Shown: positions 1 to 12,990 of the stretch, one piece after another
Numbering within the stretch: position 1 is the stretch's first letter
Layout: the number at the start of each line of letters is the position of its first letter
NCBI GenBank assembly: GCA_964019135.1
Contig: OZ025248.1
Span: forward strand, 46,121,670-46,185,669
Length of the DNA: 64,000 bases
From: Arenicola marina
Taxonomy: Eukaryota > Annelida > Polychaeta > Arenicolidae
Reading direction: 5' to 3'
Translations under genes and position numbers: made by a program
The notes under the pieces: model-generated
Told to the model about the DNA's origin: nothing
What the model saw: only the letters and a program-made list of their open reading frames with translations
The model's database searches: none

Positions 1-1460
1 CTAGGGAAAGTACTTGGATGCAAGACCTAAGACGTAGGGATACAAGTCCAGACATCATGATGAACCCCCAATCGAGGTATCAATGCTTCCTGTAGGTTTC
101 ACCCTAAGATTCACCAATAGCCTTAAATAAGCTTGGGCACTTATTGCAACTTAAGGGAAGAGACCACGTGGCGTAGGCACATCAATCCTTGACCCTACCA
201 GTTTGGCTGTAGTACTATTGTCTCCCGGACGACAAGGTATATGATCATCATTGTCTAGCTAATCCACGTATCTAACACAGTACACAGCTCGGAGTGGGAT
301 GAGGCTGGGGACCAGGAACTATGGACTGGGTGGGCGCCGCCCGTGTTCATAACAATGGCGTCCGTTACGCACGTCAAGTGCGTGTGCGCCGTAGCCTCAT
401 CAGCCTGTGGCGGTAGTATTCATCATCCCACATGACATTTATTTTAAAGATCTGGCGTATTTCTTATTCTGAAAACGTGTGTTCTTTGCCGGGGCAAAAA
501 ACGCCTGGGAATATCATGCTTAGCGCTAAGTAGATTTGCAAAAGTAGGCCCAAGTATGGTTTATGAAATACCGTCCACGGTGTCTGTACGCCTGTACTCT
601 TGTAATATGACACCGAATAGATCGATCTTTATTGATTGAAGCTTTTCATCTCGTAACTCAACCACAGCTTAAGCAACACATTCTCCCCCAGCCGCACCCC
701 CTCACCCCCCCCCCCCCCACGGCAGACCTCGCCCTGCCCCACCATGCTCGGATATTTACTGCCGGGCCGTGAGTAACTGCAATCGGTGGATATCGTCGTT
801 CCAGCGTATTTTTCATACAGCAAATATCCGTTTGGTACCATCGATAACACACATGTTGGGGTTTTGTGTGTCCAACAGTTCTTTACTTTCTTACGTCGTG
901 TTTGTTTAAATGCGCATGCGCAATGCTGCCGGTGTGACAGGCTGTTCTTGCCGTGAGCGCTGTCGCGTCCACGACCCTGAGACCAAATATAGACTCCATA
1001 GTCCGAAGTAATGATTTATTCCAAGAACACAATCTGGCGATAGTGTTTCTGTGTGTGACGGAGCCATCTGGGAGCCTTCTCTATCCCCTCGGTGCCATCA
1101 CCGCAGCTTTAAAGTAACACGACATCAATAATATGTCTGTTGCTAATCGACATTCCCACCGCGAGCTTCCTGCAACCGGAAGCCGCAGTGCACGCCGGGA
1201 TCTCTGGACGGTTCGACACGCACCGGTGTCACCAGATGTCGCTGGGGATTTGTTTAGCAAAAAACCGCCAACGTCTCGCGTCTCATTCCCCTCTTCCATG
1301 AAACGGCTCCCTCATCACTATTTGCCTTGGATATCATCTCGTCGACTGTCAGCTGCATGGGTTTTATCTCTCACAGCGTGACTGAACTATCGCTTGTCCC
1401 CCAGACACTTGGTCTCCGCGATCTGCTTCAGCATGCACTTCACCTCGCCGAGTGAGTCTC
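1..1460. other. Left flank, no gene recognised
   Basis: I see no exon, RNA gene or repeat family that I can name here. A poly(C) run lies near 703-718 inside a C-rich stretch. Short open frames of 60-80 codons occur on both strands but show no domain and no splice context, so I treat them as chance. Confidence 0.5.
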
Positions 1461-2394
1461 TGCTTTGACCACTATTGCAGGCAGCTGTAGCTGGCGTGCG
1501 CGGCTTTGACAAGCATTGCAGACAGCTATAGCTGTTATGCGCGTCTTTGACCACCGTTGCCGGCAGCTGTAGCTGTCATACGCGGCTTTGACCACCGTTG
1601 CAGACAGCTATAGCTGTTGTGCGCGGCTTTGACCACCGTTGCAGGCCGCTATAGCTGTCATGCGCTGCTTTAACCACCATTGCAGACAGCTGTAGCTGCC
1701 GTGCGTGGCTTGGACCACCATTGCAGACAGCTGTAGTTGTCGCGCGCGGCTTTGATCACCATTGCAGACAGCTATAGCTGTCATGCGCTGCTTTAACCAC
1801 CATTGCAGACAGCTGTAGCTGCCGTGCGTGGCTTGGACCACCATTGCAGGCAGCTGTAGCTGCCGTGCGCGGCTTTGACCACCATTGCATACAGCTACAG
1901 CTGCCGTGCGCGGCTTTGACCACCATTGCAGGCAGCTGTAGTTGTCGTGCGCGGCTTTGACCACCATTGCAGACAGCTGTAGTTGTCGTGCGCGGCTTGG
2001 ACCACCATTGCAGACAGCTGTAGCTGCCGTGCGCAGCTTGGACCACCATTGCAGATAGCTGTAGCTGCCGTGCGCGGCTTTGACCACCATTGCATACAGC
2101 TACAGCTGCCGTGCGCGGCTTTGACCACCATTGCATACAGCTACAGCTGCCGTGCGCGGCTTGGACCACCATTGCAGTCAGCTGTAGCTGCCGTGCGCGG
2201 CTTTGACCACCATTGCATACAGCTACAGCTGCCGTGCGCGGCTTTGACCACCATTGCAGGCAGCTGTAGCTGCCGTGCGCGGCTTGGACCACCATTGCAG
2301 TCAGCTGTAGCTGCCGTGCGCGGCTTTGACCACCATTGCATACAGCTACAGCTGCCGTGCGCGGCTTTGACCACCATTGCAGGCAGCTGTAGCA
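1461..2394. repeat. 41-bp minisatellite, about 23 copies
   Basis: The unit contains GCGGCTTTGACCACCATTGC followed by an AGACAGCTGTAGCTGCCG-like part. The period was measured as 41 bp at 2106 and 2147. Nearly every unit carries one or two CAGCTG E-box hexamers. Sub-types differ by TTTGACC/TTGGACC and by GCAGACAG/GCATACAG. Because 41 is not a multiple of three and the minus-strand unit has few stops, it yields overlapping open frames of up to 221 codons, which I do not regard as genes. Confidence 0.93.
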
Positions 2395-3057
2395 AGGCCC
2401 ACGCCACCGCATCCAGGACACCTAAAGGTTAATAGGAGGCACTTTGAACCGTTCTTTCACCCGACTGCTCCGCATATCAACATCAACACCTGATTATAAA
2501 CAATCGGATTCGCCTTTATTGTAAATTGGTAAGAAACCATCTTGCCTCCAAGACGTCCGGAAGTTACACAAGCCCAGATAAAACTGAAAAACCCAAGAGG
2601 CGCACGAGCGCATAACTCACTATAAACCGAAAACAATGCGGCAGAAGGTTACACCGTCATACACCAAATTTAACAGTTAAAGATTAAAGGGAGGCTACCC
2701 CAGCATGACCAAGGGCATATCAAAGTGTCACCAGGATGTGTACTGTATACAGGTGTGAGGTTCCCCTGCGCCCTGCCTCTCGCTGTGTGCGAGGCTCGGC
2801 CACACAACACATCACACGGTCAAACCAGCCTGGCTCGCGTTAGATAACCACCGCGTAATTGAAATAAGACATATTGGACAATTATATAAAATGAGGGGGT
2901 AACTGGGGAAGTCAGGGGCTCAAGCTTGAATTGTCCAAGTATACGAGAGGATAAAAATGCGGTACTATTAGAGGGACAAGTGGCGAGAGTCTATTTACCC
3001 GGACGCGTGTTCTGTCATCGGCGACAGTTCTGTTGGTAATTGCCTCGGCAAGACTGC
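2395..3057. other. Spacer between arrays, nothing recognised
   Basis: This is ordinary unique-looking sequence between two minisatellites. It shows no long open frame, no tRNA-like box pair and no terminal repeats. Confidence 0.5.
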
Positions 3058-4281
3058 TTACACACCGCCCACACCGTCCACATCGTCCACATCGTCCTCT
3101 CCGTCCACACCGCCCACACCGTCCACACCATCTTCACCGTCCACACCGTCCACACCGCCCACACCGCACACGCCGTCCACACCGTCTACACCGTCCACGC
3201 TGTCCTCACCGCCCACAACGTCCACACCGTCCACGCTGTCCTCACCGCCCACAAAGCCCACATCGCCTACACCGCCGTCACCGCCCACACCGTCCTCACT
3301 GTCCACACCGCCCACCGTTTACCGCCCCCAAACCCTTCCCAACTTTACACTGCTCACACCGCCCTCACCATCCACACCGTCCACGCTGTCCTCACCGCCA
3401 ACACCGTCCACACCGTCCACGCTGTCCTCACCGCCCACAAAACCCACACCGCCCACACCGCCGTCACCGCCCACACCGTCCTCACTGTCCACACTGCCCA
3501 CCGTTTACCGCCCCCAAACCCTTCCCAACTTTACACTGCTCACACCGCCCTCACCATCCACACCGTCCACGCTGTCCTCACCGGCCTCACCATCCACACC
3601 GTCCACACCGTCCACACCGTCCACACCGCCCACATTGTTCACACCGTCCTCTCCGTCAACATCGCCTACACCGTCCACACCGTCCATACCGCCCTAACCG
3701 CCCTTGCCGCCCACATCGCCCACACCGTCTACACCGCCCACACCGTCCACACCGCCCACACCGTCCACACCGTCCGCACCGTCCACACCGCCCACATTGT
3801 TCACACCGTCCTCTCCGTCAACATCGCCCACACCGTCCACACCGTCTGCACCGTCCACACCGCCCACATTGTTCACACCGTCCTCTCCGTCAACATCGCC
3901 CTCACCGTCCTCACCGCCCACACCGTCCACACCGCCCACATTGTTCACACCGTCCTCTCCGTCCACACCGCCCCCACCGTCTACACCGTCCACGCTGTCC
4001 TCACCGCCCACACCGTCCACACCGCCCTCCCTCCCACACCGTCCACACCGTCCACACCGTCTACACCGTCCACGCTGTCCTCACCGCCCACACCGCCCAC
4101 CCCGGCCACACCATCCACACCGTCCACACCGTCCTCACCGCCCACCCCGTCCATACCGTCTACACCGTCCACGCTGTCCTCACCGCCCACACCGCCCACA
4201 CCGGCCACCCCGGCCAAACCGTCCACACTGCCCACACCGCTCACACCGCCCTCACCGCCCTCACCGTCCTCACCACGGTAA
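3058..4281. repeat. 9-bp CACACCGTC/CACACCGCC minisatellite with a 186-bp duplication
   Basis: The array is built of 9-bp units (CACACCGTC, CACACCGCC, CACGCTGTC, CTCACCGCC). A non-repeat island beginning GTTTACCGCCCCCAAACC occurs at 3317 and again at 3503, exactly 186 bp apart, so a larger block was duplicated. Since 9 is a multiple of three, every frame stays open and reads as His-Arg-Pro, Thr-Val-His or Pro-Ser-Thr tripeptide repeats of up to 424 codons. These are almost certainly not proteins. Confidence 0.93.
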
Positions 4282-6025
4282 GACCCGAAGGAAGACTAGC
4301 GGAGTGAGGCATGAACTGTCTATGAAGCAGCCCGGGGCGTATGACCCTCCAGCGGCGACAAATATGGATAATATATATCAGAGCAAGCCGTACCAACCCC
4401 CACCTCCCACCAACCCCCACCTTGTCACCCACCCACCGACCAGCCGTCGAAAACAACGCTAAACATTGCTAACCGCCGAAATGGGTTTGCGCTATTTCGG
4501 TGATTAGGTCTGGCTGGGGGGCAGCGCTTGGCCGGCTTTCAGCTTTCAACGGCGGGGTCGGATGCGGGGAGAATGGCAGCAGGGCGGGAGGAGGGGGGGG
4601 GGGAGGGGGCGGGGCCCGGGGCTGTGGTCCGCCGTGCCCACCAGAGCAGACTTGATGTACTGGATCGAGGAGAATACAGATGCGACAGGCGGGCCGGCCA
4701 CCCGGGGGACCGGAAGCTTGACCATGGTCAACAAGCTAGGGAGCGAGCGTGGCACCGAGCTCTCGTATCCCGGCGTTCCAATCCTCCACCTGGCCGTCCA
4801 TCTCCGGCCCGTCGACTTCAAAAGGTCGAGGCGGGGCGGCGTCGCCACCCCCCCCACCCTCCCCCTTTCCTTAACCCCACTTCGCTACTACCACAGCAGT
4901 TTTTCACCCTCGAAATCCTTGCCTAGCACCCCCCCAACCCCCAACATGACTTTCAACCATGAAGAAGGAACAATATGCGGCGTGTCGTGATCTATTACTA
5001 TAAATGTGTTTTGTGTTATTTTCCTTCAGTGTGTATACATCGGGTATGAAGCATTCTTGTACCATTTGCGGTGCGCCCACAGTACTGAAATACTTCATTC
5101 ATTCAGCAAGCACAATTATAATGTTGTCTTAATAATCAAACGATCGCAGAACCTAGATTATTCGATTGAAAACGAGTGTATCTTACTATTGTCTTCGCTC
5201 GTCACATTGAGGAACTATCATCAGTGGTTTCTTGAAATGTTCTTGATATTAGTTCGACCGAGAATTCTCGCCAATTTCAGAAGTTGCCCAGTGTGTTGTA
5301 TTGGCTACACTAGGGTGGGTGGGAGATTTTGCCCACCCACTATGAACATAATGTTTGGCAAGCAAACTACAGTAAAGCGGTTGGTCGTATATTCCCATGA
5401 AAAAAATGTCAGAATCGGTTGCCTGCTGCCAAAACCTTTCAAAGTCATTCTAGAATGCCTTGACCTCATTACAATGGATTCTTGTTGCGATACCAAGGAA
5501 AGTGATCCGTCAATATGTAAACGGTTCTAGTTGATCTAGTTTTATACTTTTAAACTCCCATCCAGTTAAAAATGTCATACCAGGCTCCAAGGGCTCCAAT
5601 GCGAGAATGCGTAAAATTGTGAAAAAAATATTTGTTCTACCTTTTTTGTTCAAATGCGAAAAATAAACGGTTTGGTTTATGTTTGAAAGTATACCTTTTC
5701 AGATCTATCAAGTGGTAACAACGCTGTTATGGGGTCTTTGAACCACTGAGCACTAACATGATACAGAACTGAAGCACGTGCATCAAGTATAACATTCAAT
5801 TTATTTCTCGTCACCTATGATGTACAGTTGGAGGATTTGTGTACTACGTCACAGATTGGTGTGTAGAGCTCGCTGACAAATTGGCATGGTTTTAGGAAAG
5901 ATCGGCTGGCCCCAGGCAACATACCATGGTGATGCTTATTTTCATGCATTAAATCAGGCCACATAACATGACATGCGACACATTGCCACTGGCACGGTCT
6001 GGGCCGGTACAAAGCTGTTGGAAGT
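4282..6025. other. Spacer, unassigned open frame at 5006-5530
   Basis: The left part is C/G-rich with poly(G) near 4595. From about 4990 the sequence turns AT-rich. A 174-codon open frame (5006-5530, +) contains several Cys residues (a CPVCC motif) but no domain I know, and no convincing splice sites frame it. It could be a transposon remnant or chance. I do not call a gene. Confidence 0.4.
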
Positions 6026-9000
6026 ATACTGTTACACGGGCTTACCGGCTGGCAGCAATGTGTGTCAGGTGTCACTGTTACACGGGCTCTCCGGCTGGCA
6101 GCAATGTGTGTCAGGTGTCACTGTTACACGGGCTCTCCGGCTGGCAGCAATGTGTGTCAGGTGTCACTGTTACACGGGCTCTCCGGTTGGCAGCAATGTG
6201 TGTCAGGTGTCACTGTTACACGGGCTCTCCGGCTGGCAGCAATGTGTGTCAGGTGTCACTGTTACACGGGCTCTCCGGCTGGCAGCAATGTGTGTCGGGT
6301 GTCACCGTTACACGGGCTCTCCGGCTGGCAGCAATGTGTGTCAGGTGTCACTGTTACACGGGCTCTCCGGCTGGCAGCAATGTGTGTCAGGTGTCACTGT
6401 TACACGGGCTCTCCGGCTGGCAACAATGTGTGTCAGGTGTCACCGTTACACGGGCTCTCCGGCTGGCAGCAATGTGTGTCAGGTGTCACTGTTACACGGG
6501 CTCTCCGGCTGGCAGCAATGTATGTCAGGTGTCACTGTTACACGGGTTCTCCGGATGGCAGCAATGTGTGTCTGGTGTCACTGTTACACGGGCTCTCCGG
6601 CTGGCAGCAATGTGTGTCAGGTGTCACTGTTACACGGGCTCTCCGGCTGGCAGCAATGTGTGTCAGGTGTCACTGTTACACGAGCTCTCCGGCTGGCAGC
6701 AATGTATGTCAGGTGTCACTGTTACACGGGATCTACAGCTGGCAGCAATGTGTGTCAGGTGTCACTGTTACACGGGCTCTCCGGCTGGCAGCAGTGTGTT
6801 TCAGGTGTCACTGTTACACGGGCTCTCCGGCTGGCAACAATGTGTGTCAGGTGTCACTGTTACACGGGCTCTCTGGCTGGCAGCAATGTGTGTCAGGTGT
6901 CACTGTTACACGGGCTCTCCGGCTGGCAGCAATGTGTGTCAGGTGTCACTGTTACACGAGCTCTCCGGCTGGCAGCAATGTGTGTCAGGTGTCACTGTTA
7001 CACGGGCTCTCCGGCTGGCAGCAATGTGTGTCAGGTGTCACTGTTACACGGACGGGCTCTCCGGCTGGCAACAATGTGTGTCAGATGTCACTGTTACACG
7101 GGCTCTCCGGCTGGCAGCAATGTGTGTCAGGTGTCATTGTTACACGGGCTCTCCGGCTGGCAGCAATGTGTGTCAGGTGTCACTGTTACACGGGCTCTCC
7201 GGTTGGCAGCAATGTGTGTCAGGTGTCACTGTTACACGGGCTCTCCGGCTGGCAGCAATGTGTGTCAGGTGTCACTGTTACACGGGCTCTCCGGCTGGCA
7301 GCAATATGTGTCAGGTGTCACTGTTACACGGGCTCTCCGGCTGGCTGCAATGTATGTCAGGTGTCACTGTTACACGGGCTCTCCGGCTGGCAGCAATGTG
7401 TGTCAGGTGTCACTGTTACACGGGCTCTCCGGCTGGCAGCAATGTGTGTCAGGTGTCACTGTTACACGGGCTCTCCGGTTGGCAGCAATGTGTGTCAGGT
7501 GTCACTGTTACACGGGCTCTCCGGCTGGCAGCAATGTGTGTCAGGTGTCACTGTTACACGGGCTCTCCGGCTGGCAGCAATGTGTGTCGGGTGTCACCGT
7601 TACACGGGCTCTCCGGCTGGCAGCAATGTGTGTCAGGTGTCACTGTTACACGGGCTCTCCGGCTGGCAGCAATGTGTGTCAGGTGTCACTGTTACACGGG
7701 CTCTCCGGCTGGCAACAATGTGTGTCAGGTGTCACCGTTACACGGGCTCTCCGGCTGGCAGCAATGTGTGTCAGGTGTCACTGTTACACGGGCTCTCCGG
7801 CTGGCAGCAATGTATGTCAGGTGTCACTGTTACACGGGTTCTCCGGATGGCAGCAATGTGTGTCTGGTGTCACTGTTACACGGGCTCTCCGGCTGGCAGC
7901 AATGTGTGTCAGGTGTCACTGTTACACGGGCTCTCCGGCTGGCAGCAATGTGTGTCAGGTGTCACTGTTACACGAGCTCTCCGGCTGGCAGCAATGTATG
8001 TCAGGTGTCACTGTTACACGGGCTCTACAGCTGGCAGCAATGTGTGTCAGGTGTCACTGTTACACGGGCTTTCCGGCTGGCAGCAGTGTGTTTCAGGTGT
8101 CACTGTTACACGGGCTCTCCGGCTGGCAACAATGTGTGTCAGGTGTCACTGTTACACGGGCTCTCTGGCTGGCAGCAATGTGTGTCAGGTGTCAATGTTA
8201 CACGGGCTCTCCGGCTGGCAGCAATGTGTGTCAGGTGTCACTGTTACACGAGCTCTCCGGCTGGCAGCAATGTGTGTCAGGTGTCACTGTTACACGGGCT
8301 CTCCGGCTGGCAGCAATGTGTGTCAGGTGTCACTGTTACACGGACGGGCTCTCCGGCTGGCAACAATGTGTGTCAGATGTCACTGTTACACGGGCTCTCC
8401 GGCTGGCAGCAATGTGTGTCAGGTGTCATTGTTACACGGGCTCTCCGGCTGGCAGCAATGTGTGTCAGGTGTCACTGTTACACGGGTTCTCCGGTTGGCA
8501 GCAATGTGTGTCAGGTGTCACTGTTACACGGGCTCTCCGGCTGGCAGCAATGTGTGTCAGGTGTCACTGTTACACGGGCTCTCCGGCTGGCAGCAATATG
8601 TGTCAGGTGTCACTGTTACACGGGCTCTCCGGCTGGCTGCAATGTATGTCAGGTGTCACTGTTACACGGGCTCTCCGGCTGGCAGCAATGTGTGTCAGGT
8701 GTCACTGTTACACGGGCTCTCCGGCTGGCAGCAATGTGTGTCAGGTGTCACTGTTACACGGGCTCTCCGGCTGGCAGCAATGTGTGTCGGGTGTCACTGT
8801 TACACGGGCTCTCCGGCTGGCAGCAATGTGTGTCAGGTGTCACTGTTACACGGGCTCTCCGGCTGGCAGCAATGTTTGTCAGGTGTCAGTGTTACACGGG
8901 CTCTCCGGCTGGCAGCAATGTATGTCAGGTGTCACTGTTACACGGGCTCTCCGGCTGGCAGCAATATGTGTCAGGTGTCACTGTTACACGGGCTCTCCGG

Positions 9001-9259
9001 CTGGCAGCAATGTATGTCAGGTGTCACTGTTACACGGGCTCTCCGGCTGGCAGCAATGTGTGTCAGGTGTCACTGTTACACGGGCTCTCCGGCTGGCAGC
9101 AATGTGTGTCAGGTGTCACTGTTACACGGGCTCTCCGGCTGGCAGCAATGTGTGTCAGGTGTCACTGTTACACGGGCTCTCCGGCTGGCAGCAATGTGTG
9201 TCAGGTGTCACTGTTACACGGGCTCTCCGGCTGGCAGCAATGTGTGTCAGGTGTCACTG
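6026..9259. repeat. 46-bp minisatellite, about 70 copies, with 1,292-bp higher-order repeat
   Basis: The unit starts TGTCACTGTTACACGGGCTC and ends near CAGCAATGTGTGTCAGG. The period was measured as 46 bp at 6070 and 6116. A block of 28 units recurs: marker variants sit at 6296/7588, 7051/8343 (a 4-bp GACG insertion) and 7345/8637, all 1,292 bp apart. All three plus-strand frames stay open for about 1,100 codons because the unit has no stop in any phase. I regard those frames as artefacts. Confidence 0.96.
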
Positions 9260-10407
9260 ATGTCGATCACAGCAGAATCCGTTGACATACTTAATTGGAA
9301 CAACCTGGGGGTTGGCGGGGGTTGGGGGGGGGGGGTCAAATCTCGTTTGTCCTTCCACAATGGCGGACAGACAATCCGCTCTTCGCTGCTATTATTTTTC
9401 CCAGGTTTATGTCGAGTATCAATAGCCGTCACGCCCCCCCCCCTACCCCTCGTCTCCTTCTTTGCCCCCCCCCCCTCCCACCCACTTCCCATCCCCCACC
9501 ACCCACACCCGACCCCCCCCCCACCTCTCCACCCCGTTTCCTTCTTTTTCTCCACCCCCCCCCCCTCCCCACATGCCACCATGTCCCCACATCCCACCGC
9601 TTGTCTCGCCGTCTATTGATACTCGAGGGGGTATAATGTGGAGAATCATGTGTCGGTCGTTGCTCCTGAGTCAGCGGTGGTGGGAATCCCGCGATACACT
9701 GGAGACAGGTGCACTGCGCTGTATCAGCGCCTGGCTCACCGTCGCTGATACTGCATTTGCTACTGTTTCCATTTGATCCGTACATCAGAGAAACATATAA
9801 AGTGCACTGGGAAAGGGAAATGTTTGTATGTAATGTAAGTTATGCACATATAATGAAATACTATCCAGAAATTGGGGAATATAAAAACAGGCAATGTTGA
9901 AATATTGAAGATTCACCTTGTCGAACACTGACACTAAAGTTTCGAGTCGGTGGTCGTTGTCATAGACTGCCTGTGTAATGTAATGTATGAATAACTTAAT
10001 GTGAACTAAAATGTTTACGTCATTCAGTATAACCATGTTTTTCGATCTTTGTTTCCGTCAGTAGCCCTCAGTAGCAGTAGGGCATGCGAGACTGTATTTT
10101 CACACCTTTATCGGATTAAGACGTTTAACGACGCTTTGATGTATCGTGCTAGATTGATGAACAAACCAATAGTCAAAAGAATCACTTAACACTACCAACA
10201 ACACTTGCCTGGTTGATGCTAACAAACGGCGTCGGAGGTCGAATTAGATTATGGAGGGCAGCGTAACTGGTGACTAATGGCTTATAATGCCACAGATTTC
10301 TTTCCAAACCATGGTAAACTATGGCAAAAGTTACCTACTAATCATATACAACAAAGAAATATTTTAATTCAGTTTCCATGAGTTGCAGAAGTACGGTTAA
10401 ATATCGG

Positions 10408-10492
10408 CACCGGGGGTTATGTCCGCCGGGGCTTTTGTCCTACGGGGTTTTTGCGACCGGGGGTTATGTCCGCCGAGGGTTTTGTCCGACAT
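10408..10492. repeat. Degenerate 16-bp tandem repeat, about 5 copies
   Basis: Consecutive units read approximately GGGGTTATGTCCGCCG, GGGCTTTTGTCCTACG, GGGTTTTTGCGACCGG, GGGTTATGTCCGCCGA and GGGTTTTGTCCGAC. The TTTGTCCGAC ending resembles the tandem ending of the dispersed repeat at 20323-20463, which hints at a transposon terminus. That link is weak. Confidence 0.6.
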
Positions 10493-10540
10493 TCGCCAAA
10501 AACACCCACCTGATTGGCCGACCAGGCATGGGGTGATTAC

Positions 10541-10650
10541 ACTGTAAATGTAATCGATTACGACTACGATTACAGGAAATATGAAAGTAATCGATTACGA
10601 TTGTGATTACATTCAATGTAATCATGATTACATCGTGATTACATGGACTG
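10541..10650. repeat. GTAATCGATTAC-rich palindrome cluster (left)
   Basis: Dense overlapping copies of GTAATC and GATTAC form palindromes such as TAATCGATTA (twice) and TAATCATGATTA. TAATCGATTA fits the TAAT-N2-ATTA site bound by paired-class homeodomain dimers. A matching cluster lies about 620 bp to the right. It may be the end of an unclassified transposon or a homotypic binding-site cluster, and sequence alone does not decide. Confidence 0.6.
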
Positions 10651-11271
10651 TTTTTCGACGTAATTAAAATAAAAAACACAACACTGACGGATAATCGCAC
10701 CTCTATCTTGCTGGATTCATTTAAACTTTAGAACTTTAGGATTTTCGCCGGAGAGGGAGGTGTCGCGCGTAAAAACTTATTACCTCTATGTTAAATACCA
10801 TGGAACTAAAGGAAGCCACACCGTTATAAGACACAAGTGAATCTAGTCCAGCCACCACACCATACATCGCCGTGCACCAGTCCTGACCGAATCGAGTTCG
10901 TTTTATAACAATACCTCTTCTGATCAATCTATATAGAGAACATCTACCACCCTCCCATCACAGCCCCCACCTACCTACCCAATGCAGCCCCCACTCACCT
11001 ACCTGCTCCCAACATATAGACCCCTAAGTCGCTCTGGACTACTTCTAGCTATCCAATGCAAACAAGATAATGAGGGGATTAGAATGTGGCACCCCCAGCC
11101 AGCTTAATTGGTTATGTCTGGTTATTTGTCGGGTGGGGCAGGAAGGGCCAGGGTGGTTTCGAGTGGGGTCGGATCTCTACAGTAAAACTGCAGTGGCGAG
11201 TTTCCGTATATGATACAGGCGACATGGAAAGTATGACGATCAATTGGAGATCAAACAGCCCGAGTGAACAT

Positions 11272-11398
11272 AGCAAAGTAATCATCAAAAGTAATCATGA
11301 TTACGATTACATTGCCTTAAAAACCAGTGTAATCGATTACGATTACTTGAAAAATGTAATCGATTACAATCGATTACGATTACTGATTATGATTACTC
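11272..11398. repeat. GTAATCGATTAC-rich palindrome cluster (right)
   Basis: This is the partner of the cluster at 10541-10650. It carries TAATCATGATTA, two full GTAATCGATTAC palindromes and a further AATCGATTAC directly adjoining the second. As the motif is palindromic, I cannot say whether the two clusters are direct or inverted copies. Confidence 0.6.
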
Positions 11399-11883
11399 CA
11401 AGTCTGTGGCCGACAGGTGTCGCACGTCTCGGGGGTCCACAACAACGAGCAATCATGCATTGATAAGTGCAATTAGTTACTAAAACACAGTTTTCCATGT
11501 CGGACAGCGCTCGGGTGATGACTGGGGGGCGATTGGCTCAGATGGCGTTCAGCCACCATGTAGTATGTGACGGCGTATAGTGCACCACTGATGCTCTTAC
11601 CCCACCACGTAGTGCGCAACACGCCGACAAACATGGAGCATTCCCTGTAAATGTGCAAACTAATTACATGAAGCAGTCCATTAAATAATAGATTGGTGAT
11701 TGCTGAGATGAGCCGAGCAGCGGAACGCATCTTGTGCTTAAGGCTTCTATTTCATTACCCAGTTTGTGCAAAACTGTTATACCGTGGGGACGGGTAAAAC
11801 TGACATAATCTGGCCTGAGCCGGGCAGGCTGTATCTCTTTAGGTGGTCTACAGCCTGGCACTCCTGCCGTAACACGGACCTCA

Positions 11884-12990
11884 CTCCCCCGTCACCCAGA
11901 CCCACTCCCCACTACCCCGTCACCCTGACCCTCTCCCCCGACACACAGACCCACTCCCCAGCCGCCAGACCCCTTCCCCTGCCACCAGACCCCCTCCCCT
12001 GCCACCGAGACCCACTCCCCCATAAGCCAGCACCCTCATTCCACCCAAACACTCCTACGTCACAATCACTCCCCCATCATCCAGACCCGGTTCGGCCAGC
12101 CAGACCCCCTACCCTGCCACCCGGACCCCCTACCCTGCCACCCAGACCCCTGTTCTGCCATCCAGACCCCCCCCCTCCCTACCACCCAGTTCTCCTCCTT
12201 GCTACCCAAACACCTGTTCTGCCCCCATACCCCTTTCATGTCACCCAGACCCCGTCCCCTGACATCCAGACCCCTGTTCTGCCACCCTGCCGCCTCCCTG
12301 CCACCAAGACGCCACCCCTTGCCACCCAGACCCCCTATGCTGCCACCCAGACCCCCTGCGCTTCCACCCAGATGCCTGTTTTCTTACCCAGACCCCCTCC
12401 TCTGCCACCCAGCCCCCCTCCTCTGCCACCCAGACCCCCTCCTCTGCCACCCAGCCCCCATCCTCTGCCACCCAGACCCCTTCCCCTGCCATCCAGATCC
12501 CCTCCTTTGCCACCAGACCCCCTCACTGCCACCAGACTCCATCCCCTGCCACCAGACCCCTACTCTTGCCACCCCCTCCTCCTTCTCCTGCCTAAACCCC
12601 TCCTCTGCCACCAGACTCCCTCACTGCCACCCACATCCCCTCCCCTGCCACCCAGACCCCTTCCCCTGCCACCCAGACCCCCTCCTATGCCACTAGACTC
12701 CTTCACTGCCACTCATAACCCTTCCCCTGCCACAAAGACCCCCTCCTCTGCCACTCAGACCCATGTCTCTGCCACCCTACCCAGACCCCGTCCTTTGCCA
12801 ACTACACCTCCTCCTCTGCCACCCAGACCCCCTCCCCTGCCACCCAGACCCCCTCCTCTGCCACCCAGATCCCATCCCCTACCAGCCAGACCCCTTCTTC
12901 TGCCACCCAGACCCCTTCCCCTGCCACTCAGACCCCTTTCCCTGTCACTCAGACCCCCTCCTCTGCCACCCAGACCCCCTCCCCACCCAG
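11884..12990. repeat. 21-bp C-rich minisatellite, about 50 copies
   Basis: The unit is close to TGCCACCCAGACCCCCTCC plus CTC, 21 bp long and quite degenerate at the left edge. A poly(G) run of about 14 (near 12991-13005) follows the array directly. Since 21 is a multiple of three, it gives a long plus-strand open frame (11766-13046) of Pro-Leu-Pro-Pro-Arg type, which I do not consider coding. Confidence 0.9.

Larger units (their letters stand above)
9260..11883. other. Spacer with C-rich tracts and two GTAATC-rich clusters
   Basis: The stretch 9420-9570 is poly(C)/ACC low-complexity sequence. The rest lacks any recognisable gene. It contains the degenerate 16-bp repeat and the two GTAATCGATTAC clusters that have their own entries. 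Short open frames here show no known domain. Confidence 0.5.

Noticed and set aside
3033-4462. His-Arg-Pro and Thr-Val-His repeat proteins
   Set aside because: The 9-bp repeat keeps every frame open, and there is no sign of a gene around it.
5006-5530. 174-codon protein gene
   Set aside because: No known domain, start context or splice sites. Left as an unassigned open frame.
5968-9619. Three overlapping plus-strand open frames of 1,095-1,185 codons (Cys-rich repeats)
   Set aside because: They are the same 46-bp repeat read in three phases. All phases are equally open, with no promoter, splice or domain evidence.
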